Below are positions 44,479 through 53,065 of a DNA stretch of 64,000 nt, one piece after another. The stretch covers positions 2,046,001-2,110,000 of the forward strand of contig NZ_CP049259.1 in the NCBI RefSeq assembly GCF_011047315.1. The letters run 5' to 3'. The notes beneath the pieces were generated by a model, which made no database searches, was not told the origin of the DNA, and saw nothing but the letters and a program-made list of their open reading frames with translations. How positions within the stretch are numbered: the first letter of the stretch is position 1; each line of letters starts with the position of its first letter. The stretch comes from Altererythrobacter sp. BO-6 (GTDB taxonomy: Bacteria; Pseudomonadota; Alphaproteobacteria; Sphingomonadales; Sphingomonadaceae). Position numbers and translations under genes: made by a program.

Positions 44479-46587
44479 TCAGGTCCCTTCCAGCGCCTTG
44501 TCCTCGTTGGCGCGCTTGATCAGATATTGGCGGATCGCCTCTGCATCATTGCCATCCACGGCCTTGCTGAAAGAGACCATCCCGTTATGCGCCAGCGCTC
44601 CGTCGATCACGATTGCCCGGATCGCTTCGGCGCGGGCGATGGTCGGCGAATGGCGCAAATCGGGGTTAAGTTGCCCGGCAATAGCCGCGTCGCCGTGACA
44701 TGCCGCACAATATTGGCCGTAGAGCGCCTTGCCACGGGACACCTGTACTTCCGTGCCGGTAAAGGCCGGTGGGTCAAGCACCAGTTCGCGCAGGGGTGGC
44801 GGTGGCGGCAATGCTTCCTTGCCGCCGAGCTTGAACACCAGCAGGCGGCTGATGTTGGGGGTCGGTCCGGACTTGCCGGAGAGCAACCCGGTGTTGAGGT
44901 CCCACAATCCGCCCCAGCCAACCAGGATGGCGACATACTGTTCGCCATCAATCGCATAGGTCATCGACGCGGCAATGATTCCCGTTTGCGCGGCGAATGA
45001 CCAAAGCTGATTGCCGCTGTCAGCGGCATAGGCGCGGAATTCGCCGCCGGCCGTGCCCTGGAAGACCAGGTTGCCCGCAGTGGATAGCGTCCCGCCGTTG
45101 GAGGGACCCGGATGCTCCACCCGCCAGCGCTCTTTCTGCGCCACTGGATCCCAGGCCAGCAACATGCCGGTCGTCGCGTCAAGCGCTTGTTGCCGTAACG
45201 ATTTGTCGGCAGGCATGGCGACTGTGCCGGTATCGATGCCCAATTGCATGCCAAAATCGCTGCCTTTGAACTCGTCGTCCGCGAGATAGGGCATGAAGGT
45301 GTTGTTGGCGGGGATATACATCAGGCCAGTCTTCGGGCTGAAGCTCATCGGATGCCAGGTGTGGGCACCGTACAGCCCCGGTGATCCGATAAACACCTGC
45401 CCGGTCTGCTCATAGCGGGCTTCGAGGCGGATCCTGGGGCGGCCGGTCTTGGGGTCGAGCCCGTCGGCCCAGTTGACCGGGGCGAACGCCTCGCCAGACA
45501 GGAATTCGCCGGTTTTCGCGTCGAGCACGTAATAGAAGCCGTTCTTGGGCGCGTGCATCGCCACGCGGCGTTTCTTGCCGCCGATTTCCAGCTCCGCTAG
45601 CGTGATTTGCGCATTGGAATCGAAATCCCACCGGTCTTCCGGGGTTTCCTGGAAGTGCCAGGCATATTCGCCGGTATCGGCATCCACCGCGACGATCGAC
45701 GAAGTGTAGAGCGCATCGCCCAGGCCGCGGTCATTGGTGTTGGGGTTCCACGGTTCGGCATTGCCGGTGCCGAACAGCACCAGATTGGTCACCGGATCAT
45801 AGACGATCGAATCCCACACAGTGCCGCCGCCGCCAAACTCCCACCATTTGCCTGCCCAGGTTTCAGATGCGCGGGCCATGGCGTCATTCTCGAACCCGTC
45901 CGCCGGATTTCCCGGCACAGTATGGAATCGCCACACTTCCTTGCCGGTCTGCCAGTCATAGGCAGCGATAAAGCCGCGGGCGCGGAATTCGGCCCCCGCG
46001 CTGCCGATGAAGACCAGCCCCTTGGCTACGCGCGGCGCGCCGGTGATCGCATAGCTTTCCTGATCGGGCACGACCACGGTTGACCAGGCTTCCTTGCCGG
46101 TCTGCTGGTCAAGCGCCACCAGCCGTCCGTCGAGCGCGGCAACGAACACCTTGTCGCCATAGAGCGCGACGCCGCGGTTGACCGCGTCGCAGCACACCCT
46201 TGCCAGCGTTTCACGCGGCACCTGCGGGTCGTAACTCCACTTGAGAGCGCCGGTCTTCGCATCATAGGCCTTCACCATGCTCCAGGCTGTGGAGACATAA
46301 ATCGTGCCGTCATGCATCAGCGGGGTCGCTTCCTGCCCGCGTGCGGTGTCGAGATCGGCGTACCAGGCCAGGCCAAGCTGACTTACATTGGCGTCGGTGA
46401 TCCGGTCGAGCGGCGAGAAACGCTGTTCCTCGTAACCGCCACCGTAAGAGAGCCATTCGTCGCCCACGCCGGCCGCGATCATCGCATCGGTCACGCCTTC
46501 GGCCGGCGGTGCCGAGCGATCCTCGCCCGCCATGTTGCACGCCGTGAGCGCGAGCGCCGCCAGCAGCGCCAAACCTTGCCTGATCAT
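44479..46587 (-). CDS. PQQ-dependent quinohaemoprotein alcohol dehydrogenase
   Basis: 702 residues from the ATG at 46587 (GAGGAAG upstream). The frame stays open a further 1.1 kb upstream, opposite the SPFH gene, but that part is not coding. A lipobox LTAC (Cys 17) points to a periplasmic lipoprotein. The eight-bladed PQQ propeller has the vicinal disulfide ARVCCDAVNRG, the Ca/PQQ residues in WEFGGGGTVWDS and FGTGNAEPWNP, and the catalytic-base Asp in RWDFDSNAQ. A C-terminal cytochrome c domain carries CAACH with a later Met (HNGMVSFS). It oxidises alcohols and passes electrons to the respiratory chain. pqq synthesis genes are not in the window. Confidence 0.95.
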   Translation of the reverse strand: MIRQGLALLAALALTACNMAGEDRSAPPAEGVTDAMIAAGVGDEWLSYGGGYEEQRFSPLDRITDANVSQLGLAWYADLDTARGQEATPLMHDGTIYVSTAWSMVKAYDAKTGALKWSYDPQVPRETLARVCCDAVNRGVALYGDKVFVAALDGRLVALDQQTGKEAWSTVVVPDQESYAITGAPRVAKGLVFIGSAGAEFRARGFIAAYDWQTGKEVWRFHTVPGNPADGFENDAMARASETWAGKWWEFGGGGTVWDSIVYDPVTNLVLFGTGNAEPWNPNTNDRGLGDALYTSSIVAVDADTGEYAWHFQETPEDRWDFDSNAQITLAELEIGGKKRRVAMHAPKNGFYYVLDAKTGEFLSGEAFAPVNWADGLDPKTGRPRIRLEARYEQTGQVFIGSPGLYGAHTWHPMSFSPKTGLMYIPANNTFMPYLADDEFKGSDFGMQLGIDTGTVAMPADKSLRQQALDATTGMLLAWDPVAQKERWRVEHPGPSNGGTLSTAGNLVFQGTAGGEFRAYAADSGNQLWSFAAQTGIIAASMTYAIDGEQYVAILVGWGGLWDLNTGLLSGKSGPTPNISRLLVFKLGGKEALPPPPPLRELVLDPPAFTGTEVQVSRGKALYGQYCAACHGDAAIAGQLNPDLRHSPTIARAEAIRAIVIDGALAHNGMVSFSKAVDGNDAEAIRQYLIKRANEDKALEGT

Positions 46588-46734
46588 ATCGCTTCCTCTC
46601 CCTCGGCCGCCATGTTGCCGCGCCGGGGGCTGCATGTCCATCATCTCAATTCTGACAGAGTGCCGCTTTCGCTTGGCCAAGCGCCCTCTGGAGGTTACGC
46701 TTGCTCCCACCTGGTCTAAGGGGAGTTGGTCGTA

Positions 46735-47736
46735 ATGGAATTCGTTCTCGCTGCGCTGTTGTTGTTGCTCGTCACTTTCCTGTTCATGGCCGTCAGGGTG
46801 GTGAAGCAGGGCTTCGTCTATACGATCGAACGCTTCGGCAAATTCACCAAGCCGGCCGACCCCGGCCTCCACATCATCGTGCCCTTTATCGAGCGCATCG
46901 GGCACAAGGTGAACATGATGGAGCAGGTTCTCGACATTCCCGGCCAGGAAATCATCACCGCCGACAACGCCATGGTCGGCGTGGATGCCGTGGTGTTCTT
47001 CCAGGTGCTCGATGCCGGCAAGGCGGCTTATGAAGTGTCGAGCCTTTACCAGGCGATCATGGCGCTCACGACCACCAATCTGCGCACGGTGATGGGCAGC
47101 ATGGACCTCGACGAGACGCTGTCGAAGCGCGACGAGATCAACGCCCGCCTGCTCGCCGTGGTTGACCATGCGACGTCGCCCTGGGGCGTGAAGATCACCC
47201 GTGTCGAGATCAAGGATATCCGCCCGCCGCACGATATCTCCGAAGCCATGGCGCGGCAGATGAAGGCAGAGCGCCTGAAGCGCGCGGAAATCCTTGAAGC
47301 GGAAGGGGACAAGACCAGCTCGATCCTGCGTGCCGAAGGGCGCAAGCAATCGGCCATCCTCGAAGCCGAGGGCAAGCGCGAAGCGGCTTTCCGCGATGCC
47401 GAAGCGCGCGAACGCGCCGCGGAAGCTGAAGCCAAGGCTACGCAGATGGTGTCTGACGCCATTGCTGCTTCGGGCAACCAGGCGATCAATTACTTCATCG
47501 CCCAGGAATACACCAAGGCAGTCGGGAAGTTTGCGGATAGTCCCAATGCCAAGACGATCCTGTTCCCGGTTGAATCGACCCAGCTGATCGGCTCGCTGGG
47601 CGGGATCGGCGAGCTGGTGCGTGATGCGATGGCGCCGAAGCAAGCGGATGCTGGCACAGCTGTCGGTGGGCGCAGCGGAACCCAGCTGCCGCAAGAGCGG
47701 GCGCGGACCAGCGTGCCGCGCGCCGGTGAAAGCTGA
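46735..47736 (+). CDS. SPFH/Band 7 protein, paraslipin (QmcA) type
   Basis: 333 residues from the ATG at 46735, with GGGGAG nine bases upstream. An N-terminal membrane helix ([20 protein letters not shown]) is followed by the SPFH domain ([52 protein letters not shown]) and a long Ala/Glu/Lys coiled coil (about 185-260). It forms membrane microdomain scaffolds and may control proteases. It is coupled to an NfeD partner by an overlapping stop/start, the usual pairing. Confidence 0.95.
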   Translation: MEFVLAALLLLLVTFLFMAVRVVKQGFVYTIERFGKFTKPADPGLHIIVPFIERIGHKVNMMEQVLDIPGQEIITADNAMVGVDAVVFFQVLDAGKAAYEVSSLYQAIMALTTTNLRTVMGSMDLDETLSKRDEINARLLAVVDHATSPWGVKITRVEIKDIRPPHDISEAMARQMKAERLKRAEILEAEGDKTSSILRAEGRKQSAILEAEGKREAAFRDAEARERAAEAEAKATQMVSDAIAASGNQAINYFIAQEYTKAVGKFADSPNAKTILFPVESTQLIGSLGGIGELVRDAMAPKQADAGTAVGGRSGTQLPQERARTSVPRAGES

Positions 47737-48227
47737 TGAACGGGCTGGAGGGTTTTGACGCCCATTGGGTGTGGATCGCGATCGGGCTGATCCTGGCCGC
47801 GCTCGAACTGCTGGTGCCGGGGGTCTATCTGATCTGGCTGGCCGTCGCCGCGATTGTCACCGGATTGCTTACGCTGGGCCTTGATCTGGCCCTGCCCGCG
47901 CAGATCATCGTGTTTGTCTCTACCTCGCTGATTGCGGCTTATAGCGCGCGGCGCTTCCTGCGCGATTCGCCGATCGAGAGCACCGATCCTTTGCTCAACC
48001 AGCGCGGATCGCGCCTGGTGGGCGAAACCGCGATCGTCACCCAAGCGCTTGATGGCGGGACCGGGCGAATCAAATATGGCGACAGCGAATGGATCGCGCG
48101 CGGACCTGACCTTGCGATCGGCACGCGCGTGCGGATTATCGGCAGTGACGGCGCCATCCTGCTGGTCGAACCGGCAAATCTGCTGGGAACGGCGAAGCCG
48201 GATGCCCCTCCCGCCGGAGGAGACTAG
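47736..48227 (+). CDS. NfeD family membrane protein
   Basis: 163 residues; the ATG shares its A with the paraslipin stop (TGATG). Two to three membrane helices (WVWIAIGLILAALELLVPGV, IWLAVAAIVTGLLTLGL) precede a C-terminal OB-fold (about 90-150; SRLVGETAIVTQAL, GTRVRIIGSDGAILLVEP). This short form lacks the protease domain. It works with its SPFH partner in membrane organisation. Confidence 0.93.
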   Translation: MNGLEGFDAHWVWIAIGLILAALELLVPGVYLIWLAVAAIVTGLLTLGLDLALPAQIIVFVSTSLIAAYSARRFLRDSPIESTDPLLNQRGSRLVGETAIVTQALDGGTGRIKYGDSEWIARGPDLAIGTRVRIIGSDGAILLVEPANLLGTAKPDAPPAGGD

Positions 48228-48229
48228 CC

Positions 48230-49183
48230 TCAGTTCGCAGCGCTGAGTGTATCTTTCCCGAAGCGGCCGTGTTTGCGGTAGCGATCCATCCAGCGGTCAA
48301 GGAACAGTCCCAGCGGGCGCGGCTCGATGCCCAATTCCTTGTAGCCGGGGTAATCGCCCGACACCGTATTGCCCGGCTTGAGCAGTGCCCATTGGTCGCG
48401 GCTCATCGGGGTCAGCGGCAGCGTGGCAAAGGTTGCTGAAACGCCGTCCGGCATCGGGATGAAGGTGCGTTTGCGGCCTTGTGCCGCCGCGATCCGGCGG
48501 TTGAGCTCGAGCATGGTCAGCTTTTCCGGTCCGCCGAGCTCGTATGTCTTGCCACCGTGCTTGCCGGGGTCCGTCACTGCGGCGGCGATGGCTTCGGCCA
48601 CATCATCGACAAAGGTGATCTGCATTTCGGCTTCGGGCCCGAACACCGGCAGCACCGGGGCCAGCTGGATCAGACCGGCGAACATGTTGATGAAATTGTC
48701 GTCCTTGCCGAAAATCACCGAAGGGCGGACGATCGTGGCATTGGGGAAATTCTTCTGCACTGCCGCTTCGCCCAGTGCTTTGGCCCGCGCATAGCCGACG
48801 TTCGAACGGGCATCGCCGCCGATCGCGCTGACATGGACGAAGGCCCCCGCGCCAGCTGCCTTGGCCAGTCGCGCCATTTCGCCCGGCGCGTCGCCCATCA
48901 ACCGGGCTAGATCACCGCTGAAAGCACCGACGAGGTTGATCACGGCGTCGGAGCCGGCCACGGCCGCTTGCAGGCTGCGCGGATTGGTAATGTCGCAGCG
49001 CTGGAACTGCAGCTGGCCAAGGTTGGCCAGGGGTTTCAGCGAAAAGGACTTTTCCGGATTGCGGCTGGCGATCCGCACCCGTGCGCCCCGTTCGAGCAGG
49101 GCCTGCGCGACATAATTGCCGACAAATCCGCTGCCGCCAAAGACTGTGACGAGCTTGTTCTCAAGGGGTTTGGATGTAGCCAT
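48230..49183 (-). CDS. NAD(P)-binding protein, complex I NDUFA9 type
   Basis: 317 residues from the ATG at 49183 (MATSKPLENKLVTVFGGSGF); upstream in-frame codons are Arg-rich and unlikely. Extended short-chain reductase with GGSGFVGNYVAQALLERGA (NAD(P) site), INLVGAF, a modified active site YARAKALGE, and TIVRPSVIFGKDDNFINMF, as in the NDUFA9 accessory subunit and its bacterial relatives. A role near complex I is assumed by analogy. Convergent with nfeD (2-base gap), it is the last core gene before the tRNA. Confidence 0.9.
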   Translation of the reverse strand: MATSKPLENKLVTVFGGSGFVGNYVAQALLERGARVRIASRNPEKSFSLKPLANLGQLQFQRCDITNPRSLQAAVAGSDAVINLVGAFSGDLARLMGDAPGEMARLAKAAGAGAFVHVSAIGGDARSNVGYARAKALGEAAVQKNFPNATIVRPSVIFGKDDNFINMFAGLIQLAPVLPVFGPEAEMQITFVDDVAEAIAAAVTDPGKHGGKTYELGGPEKLTMLELNRRIAAAQGRKRTFIPMPDGVSATFATLPLTPMSRDQWALLKPGNTVSGDYPGYKELGIEPRPLGLFLDRWMDRYRKHGRFGKDTLSAAN

Positions 49184-49354
49184 TGCTTTCGCCTGTTGGA
49201 TCCTTCGCGATATGCGTGCGCGCCTTGCCGCAACGCGCGATCTTCTGCAAGCACGGGAAGGCAATCACAAGCGTTGACAGAGGGTGCAACCAGTCGCTAT
49301 TGGCCCGCGCCTACCCGGCGGCAACGGCCTTGGATGACCGTGCCGCTTGCGAGT

Positions 49355-49441
<87 letters not shown>

Positions 49442-49505
49442 GTAGCTTCTTCGTGGAATATCGCGAATAAGCGGAAATCACTGAAAATCATTGAAAGATT
49501 CTGAT

Positions 49506-49536
49506 GCAAGCTTCGTGCTTGATCGCCGAAGCTTGC
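49506..49536. repeat. perfect inverted repeat between tRNA and integrase
   Basis: GCAAGCTTCG (49506-49515) and CGAAGCTTGC (49527-49536), 10 bp each with an 11-base loop. Its position between the attachment core and int suggests an integrase or excisionase arm site; it could also be a hairpin. Confidence 0.6.
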
Positions 49537-49564
49537 GTATATCCGCATGCTGCGGGGGTTCAGT

Positions 49565-49593
49565 TTGGGGGTCTTTTTGTGTGTGACCCCCAA
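49565..49593 (-). terminator. hairpin immediately after the integrase stop
   Basis: TTGGGGGTC (49565-49573) and GACCCCCAA (49585-49593), a perfect 9-bp stem with an 11-base loop, four bases past the integrase stop. There is no U-tract outside the stem, so it may be a terminator or part of the attachment region. Confidence 0.5.
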
Positions 49594-49596
49594 GCC

Positions 49597-50796
49597 TTAG
49601 GCGGTGTTAAGCTGTTTCAGAGAGTCGATCTTGTCTGACCACCACTGCATCATCCGCACACGCTCGTCCCAGTATTGGGTCCGATTATAGGCTGCGCGCA
49701 CAGCATTACTGTCCTGGTGCGCCAGTGCGCGTTCGATTGCGTCAGGGTGAAACTCCCCGCTCTCGTTTAGCAGCGAGCAGGCGGTCGTGCGAAAACCATG
49801 CGCCGTCATCACTCCGGCGTATCCCAGGCGCTTGAGCGCTCCAGTTACAGCGTTCTCGGACAACGGCCTCTTCGGGTTGAAGCTTGGGAACACATATTCA
49901 CTATAAGCAGTGACGTCTTCCATTGAGCGGATGATCGTGCTTGCCTGTCGTGAGAGGGGCACTCGGTGTTCGCGACGCATCTTTGTCCCAATGGCAGGGA
50001 TCGTCCAGATCGAATTGACGAAGTCGAGGTCTGCCCATTTCATCGTGCGGATTTCACCGGGACGCTGGAACAGATGCGCCGAGAGCTTCAGCGCCGCGTT
50101 GGTAGAGGCGAAGCCACGATAACCATCGATTGCTCGGAGCAGCTCTCCTAGCGCTTCTGGGTCGATCACCGCGGGGTGATGGCGAACTGAGGGCGTCGCG
50201 AGTGCTCCTCGTAAGGCCGGAGCAGGATTGTTCTCTGCACGGCCAGTCGCAATGGCATAGTTGAGCACGCGCCCGACGAACGAACGCAGCCGACGTGCAG
50301 TCTCGCGCCGACCAGAGCCTTGCACCTCGTTCAAAGCAACAAGGAGCAATGGCGCGGTGATCTCCCTCACCGGCACGCGACCAAGCCGTGCTTCAATCAA
50401 TGACAGCAGCCACTCGGTCTTGTGTCGGGTTGCATCGCTAATCGCCTTGTCACCATCATTGGCGCGCTTTGCGATGTATTCGCGCGCCACAGCGGCGAAG
50501 GTGTGTTCTGAAGCGAGTTTCGCTTCGAGCTTTTGCTCGCGGCGCTCCCGAAGCGGATCAACGCCGTCAGCGATCAAAGCCCGCGCTTCATCCCGCTTTG
50601 CGCGAGCTGACTTGAGGCTGACATCTGGGAAAGGGCCGAAGCTGATCTTCTTCTTTTCACCTTGAAATGAGTAGCGAAGATGCCAGCGCTTGGACCCGTT
50701 TGGCGAGATAAGGAGATACAATCCCCTTTCGTCGGCGAGCTTCCATGGCTTCGACTGCGGTTGCGCAGACTCAATTTCCTTCACAGTAAGAGGCAT
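49597..50796 (-). CDS. int: P4-type tyrosine integrase
   Basis: 399 residues from the ATG at 50796 (GGAGGGAG upstream; the frame is open a little further). N-terminal DUF4102-type arm-binding domain (LADERGLYLLISPNGSKRWH, RYSFQGEKKKISFGPFPDVS), a central SAM-like core-binding domain, and the catalytic domain with Arg in LFQRPGEIRTMKW (near 245), HGFR (near 332), the second His in ALAHQDSN and the Tyr nucleophile in RAAYNRTQYW. It integrates and excises the island at the tRNA-Leu 3' end. It follows the excisionase-like gene by 13 bases. Confidence 0.96.
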   Translation of the reverse strand: MPLTVKEIESAQPQSKPWKLADERGLYLLISPNGSKRWHLRYSFQGEKKKISFGPFPDVSLKSARAKRDEARALIADGVDPLRERREQKLEAKLASEHTFAAVAREYIAKRANDGDKAISDATRHKTEWLLSLIEARLGRVPVREITAPLLLVALNEVQGSGRRETARRLRSFVGRVLNYAIATGRAENNPAPALRGALATPSVRHHPAVIDPEALGELLRAIDGYRGFASTNAALKLSAHLFQRPGEIRTMKWADLDFVNSIWTIPAIGTKMRREHRVPLSRQASTIIRSMEDVTAYSEYVFPSFNPKRPLSENAVTGALKRLGYAGVMTAHGFRTTACSLLNESGEFHPDAIERALAHQDSNAVRAAYNRTQYWDERVRMMQWWSDKIDSLKQLNTA

Positions 50797-50809
50797 CGCG
50801 GGCTCCCTC

Positions 50810-50980
50810 CTACACGGCGTGACGCTGAAGCAGCGAGTCGACTGATTCAGCAAGAATCAGCGTCGAGCGTCCAAGCTTAATCTTCTGGAGCTCGCCCTCG
50901 CGGATGAGCTTGTGGATGGTGGTCTTGCCCAGGCCCAACGCCTGTGCGACCTCGTCGATCTTATAGGTCTTGCGGTTCAA
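50810..50980 (-). CDS. excisionase-like/AlpA-type HTH protein
   Basis: 56 residues from a TTG at 50980, which has AAGGAAG six bases upstream. It is a single winged-helix of the MerR/excisionase kind: YKIDEVAQALGLGKTTIHKL then IREGELQKIKLGRSTLILAE. Such proteins help excision or regulate int. The order HTH then int, 13 bases apart on the same strand, supports an int operon. Longer starts lie within the palindromic control region. Confidence 0.82.
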   Translation of the reverse strand: MNRKTYKIDEVAQALGLGKTTIHKLIREGELQKIKLGRSTLILAESVDSLLQRHAV

Positions 50981-51049
50981 AATTGTCTTCCTTGCAGATG
51001 TGGTTCGGTGCCTGCACGACCAAGTGCGCACACCGATGTTCTTTAGTAT

Positions 51050-51067
51050 GTGTGGGAGATACCACAC
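51050..51067. promoter_or_regulatory. perfect palindromic operator between divergent regulators
   Basis: GTGTGG-GAGATA-CCACAC: six-base arms and a six-base spacer, placed between the excisionase-like gene (start 50980, minus) and the Xre gene (start 51126, plus). A probable binding site of the Xre regulator controlling both directions. Confidence 0.6.
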
Positions 51068-51100
51068 GATTGGCGTTTGTCAATGCGTTTGACATGCATG

Positions 51101-51114
51101 TGTGTTGAATGACA
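51101..51114 (+). repeat. 14-bp repeat TGTGTTGAATGACA, copy 1
   Basis: Just before the Xre start at 51126. An identical copy lies at 51680-51693, right after the same gene's stop. The GTGT...GACA layout resembles an operator half-pair. Confidence 0.6.
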
Positions 51115-51125
51115 TAGCGCGCTTT

Positions 51126-51662
51126 ATGGAAAATGATTATCAATTCGCCGATTCGGCGGCAGCTCGAATGCTCTCCCAGGGGCTCGTTCGCGCAAATGAG
51201 GAGCGGGGCCTCAGCGTTCGTCAGCTAGGCAAGCAGCTCGGATATAGTCAGGCCGTCGTGTTGAGCCACATGGCCAACGGACGGGCGCCGATTCCTATCG
51301 ATCGAGCAGAGCAGCTCGCCGATGCTCTGAAACTGGACAAAAAGTCCTTTCTTCAAGCAGTTGTGCAACAGAGGCACCCGTCAGTTTCATGGCACCTCTT
51401 GTCTGGCGGGAGCCAACATTCTGGATCGGACAACCTCCCACAAGAACTAGAAGCGATCTTAGGTGCGCAGTTGAAGGACTTGAACAAAGAACAGCGCGCC
51501 GTGATGCGGGAGGTGGCTTCCGATCCGTCTCCGCGTAGGCGTTGGCTGACCGTGCACGAAGTCCCTACAGTGCAAGAACTACGAGCGATGTATCCCAGCA
51601 TGGAACGGGAGGGGATCCCGGCGAGTGACCTTGCTGCGCTAAGGGCTCTCTCAGCAGGCTAG
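51126..51662 (+). CDS. Xre family regulator of the island
   Basis: 178 residues from the ATG at 51126; a TTG at 51102 lies inside the upstream repeat. The N-terminal helix-turn-helix is GLSVRQLGKQLGYSQAVVLS with HMANGRAPIPIDRAEQLADAL after it. The C-terminal 100 residues have no recognised domain (EVPTVQELRAMYPSMEREGI). It sits divergent from the excisionase-like gene over a perfect palindrome and is likely the master repressor of the island. AT content is higher than in the core genome. Confidence 0.87.
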   Translation: MENDYQFADSAAARMLSQGLVRANEERGLSVRQLGKQLGYSQAVVLSHMANGRAPIPIDRAEQLADALKLDKKSFLQAVVQQRHPSVSWHLLSGGSQHSGSDNLPQELEAILGAQLKDLNKEQRAVMREVASDPSPRRRWLTVHEVPTVQELRAMYPSMEREGIPASDLAALRALSAG

Positions 51663-51679
51663 CCCTGACAAGTTCAATC

Positions 51680-51693
51680 TGTGTTGAATGACA
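51680..51693 (+). repeat. 14-bp repeat TGTGTTGAATGACA, copy 2
   Basis: Identical to 51101-51114, here extended to GTGTTGAATGACACACAC. A related GTGTATGACAC (51737-51747) overlaps the next gene's start codon. Likely operators for the Xre protein upstream of the HUH-like gene. Confidence 0.6.
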
Positions 51694-51740
51694 CACACTT
51701 TTTTGTGGCGATCGTGTGTTGTTTATAATATACTGTGTGT

Positions 51741-52202
51741 ATGACACTCACCTATCACCGCAGCGCCATCCGCGATGCCATTTGCGACTGGATGAATCAG
51801 TCTCGATACAATCACGCTGTCACTCTCAATACGAACCGCGAGCTTACCCTACCGAAGCTGAGCCGGATGTTCAGCAGCTTCTGTCTGCTTTTTGACCGGG
51901 CATTGCTCGGCCGGAGCGCTACTCAGAAGCTTCGAGCAAATGGTCGATTGCTCGCAATCGGATTTCCGGAAAACCTTTCCAGCAATGCGCACCTGCATTG
52001 TCACATGGATCTTGCGGCCGCCATTAGCCGCCTTGGCACCGTGAAGGCTGTCGAGGGCTTGATTGATGGTCTTTGGAACAAGTTCACCGACACTGCTGGA
52101 TCGTCCCACATCGAGCCTCTTACGTCAGCGGGATGGGGGGCATACTCAACCAAGAGGTTCAACGGAGACTATCTGCTTTCTGCGGACTTCTGGCCTGACT
52201 GA
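51741..52202 (+). CDS. small HUH/Rep-like protein (putative)
   Basis: 153 residues from the ATG at 51741. Three motifs occur in the order and spacing of HUH endonucleases: VTLNTN (motif I-like, near residue 23), HLHCHM (His-hydrophobic-His, near 90) and AYSTKR (YxxK-like, near 137). It resembles by eye short alphaproteobacterial proteins with an LHYH-type core and a C-terminal W/Y-xx-K segment. It may nick DNA during rolling-circle replication or transfer of the element, or be a catalytically quiet relative. Its start overlaps an operator-like site for the Xre regulator. Confidence 0.6.
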   Translation: MTLTYHRSAIRDAICDWMNQSRYNHAVTLNTNRELTLPKLSRMFSSFCLLFDRALLGRSATQKLRANGRLLAIGFPENLSSNAHLHCHMDLAAAISRLGTVKAVEGLIDGLWNKFTDTAGSSHIEPLTSAGWGAYSTKRFNGDYLLSADFWPD

Positions 52203-52421
52203 GGCCACCAAACATACCCGCCTTGTTCGCGGGAAGTGTGCCTGAACCATCGGCGGGCCAACATAGAGACCGAAAGGTAGCTGCCGCACCCACGGCGGCA
52301 TTCCTGAAGTATTACCTGAAGGGAACTACCAGGGACTCTCATGAAACCCAGGACAAGAAGAACCAGCGGTATTCATGTCCTCGTGCAAATTCACTCTCAT
52401 GCGACATAGGAAGAAAAGTTG

Positions 52422-52841
52422 ATGCCAGCAAAACATGCGATCCCAGATGACGTATGGAACCACTATGCTGACCGCTACGAACTTGGACTCATGCATGCAT
52501 GTGAGATCGCTGATCGTCTTGGCGTTTCCCAACAGGTAGTCGCACGCGAATTCCGCAAGATGGGGGCCAAGAAGGGTTCACGCGTTCACCAGACGGTCGC
52601 GGATTTGGAGGCATTCTTCGAGCGTAGGGAACGCCGCGAATACATGCGGGGCTTATCCGAAGTCGAGCGCAGGCGCGAACGACAGGCGCTCGTAGACGAA
52701 GCCATTGAGAGGATGATGACCTCAATCATGGCTGCCGATCGCTTGGGTGACCTGACGCTGGCTGATGAACGGATCGCAAGGACGGCAGATGCCTTCGGCG
52801 TGAAGATTACTCGCGGTAAGAAGGCACGCTCGAAGAGTTGA
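52422..52841 (+). CDS. hypothetical HTH protein
   Basis: 139 residues from the ATG at 52422, with AGGAAG about nine bases upstream. The N-terminal part contains a helix-turn-helix (ACEIADRLGVSQQVVAREFR) followed by a basic KMGAKKGSRVH, then a long charged helix (LEAFFERRERREYMRGLSEV) and a C-terminal helix. The layout recalls small terminase or DNA-packaging-like HTH proteins, but there are no phage structural genes nearby. Function unknown. The 219 bases before it hold only a small CCCGC/GCGGG hairpin (52217-52234). Confidence 0.72.
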   Translation: MPAKHAIPDDVWNHYADRYELGLMHACEIADRLGVSQQVVAREFRKMGAKKGSRVHQTVADLEAFFERRERREYMRGLSEVERRRERQALVDEAIERMMTSIMAADRLGDLTLADERIARTADAFGVKITRGKKARSKS

Positions 52842-53030
52842 TACGAAGGCTCTGACTGAATCTTCACCTCTAATTGCTTTTGTCCATACACATCGGCGTG
52901 GGTTCTCCGCCTTACTCTGCATGTTTGAAGGTGAGCGTTGGAGTTGGGATCGGTTGATAGCCTCAACCGCGCCTCCCTGAATTACCCATCCCGAAGCCAG
53001 CCGCATCCACCACGGTGCGCATCTACGCTT

Positions 53031-53065
53031 CATGCATCATCAACATCACAAGGACATGATGCATG
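53031..53065 (+). promoter_or_regulatory. stem-loop over the start codon of the first paralogous gene
   Basis: CATGCATCAT (53031-53040) and ATGATGCATG (53056-53065) pair perfectly around a 15-base loop that contains the ribosome site AAGGA. The second arm includes the start codon at 53063. The same structure precedes the paralogue at 56008. Confidence 0.7.

Noticed and set aside
46588..47694. Upstream extension of the quinohaemoprotein dehydrogenase frame by 369 codons
   Set aside because: It lies opposite the paraslipin gene. The lipoprotein signal and the ribosome site mark the real start at 46587.
52223..52450. A 75-codon frame between the HUH-like and HTH genes
   Set aside because: No ribosome site, low-complexity translation, and it overlaps the better supported HTH gene.
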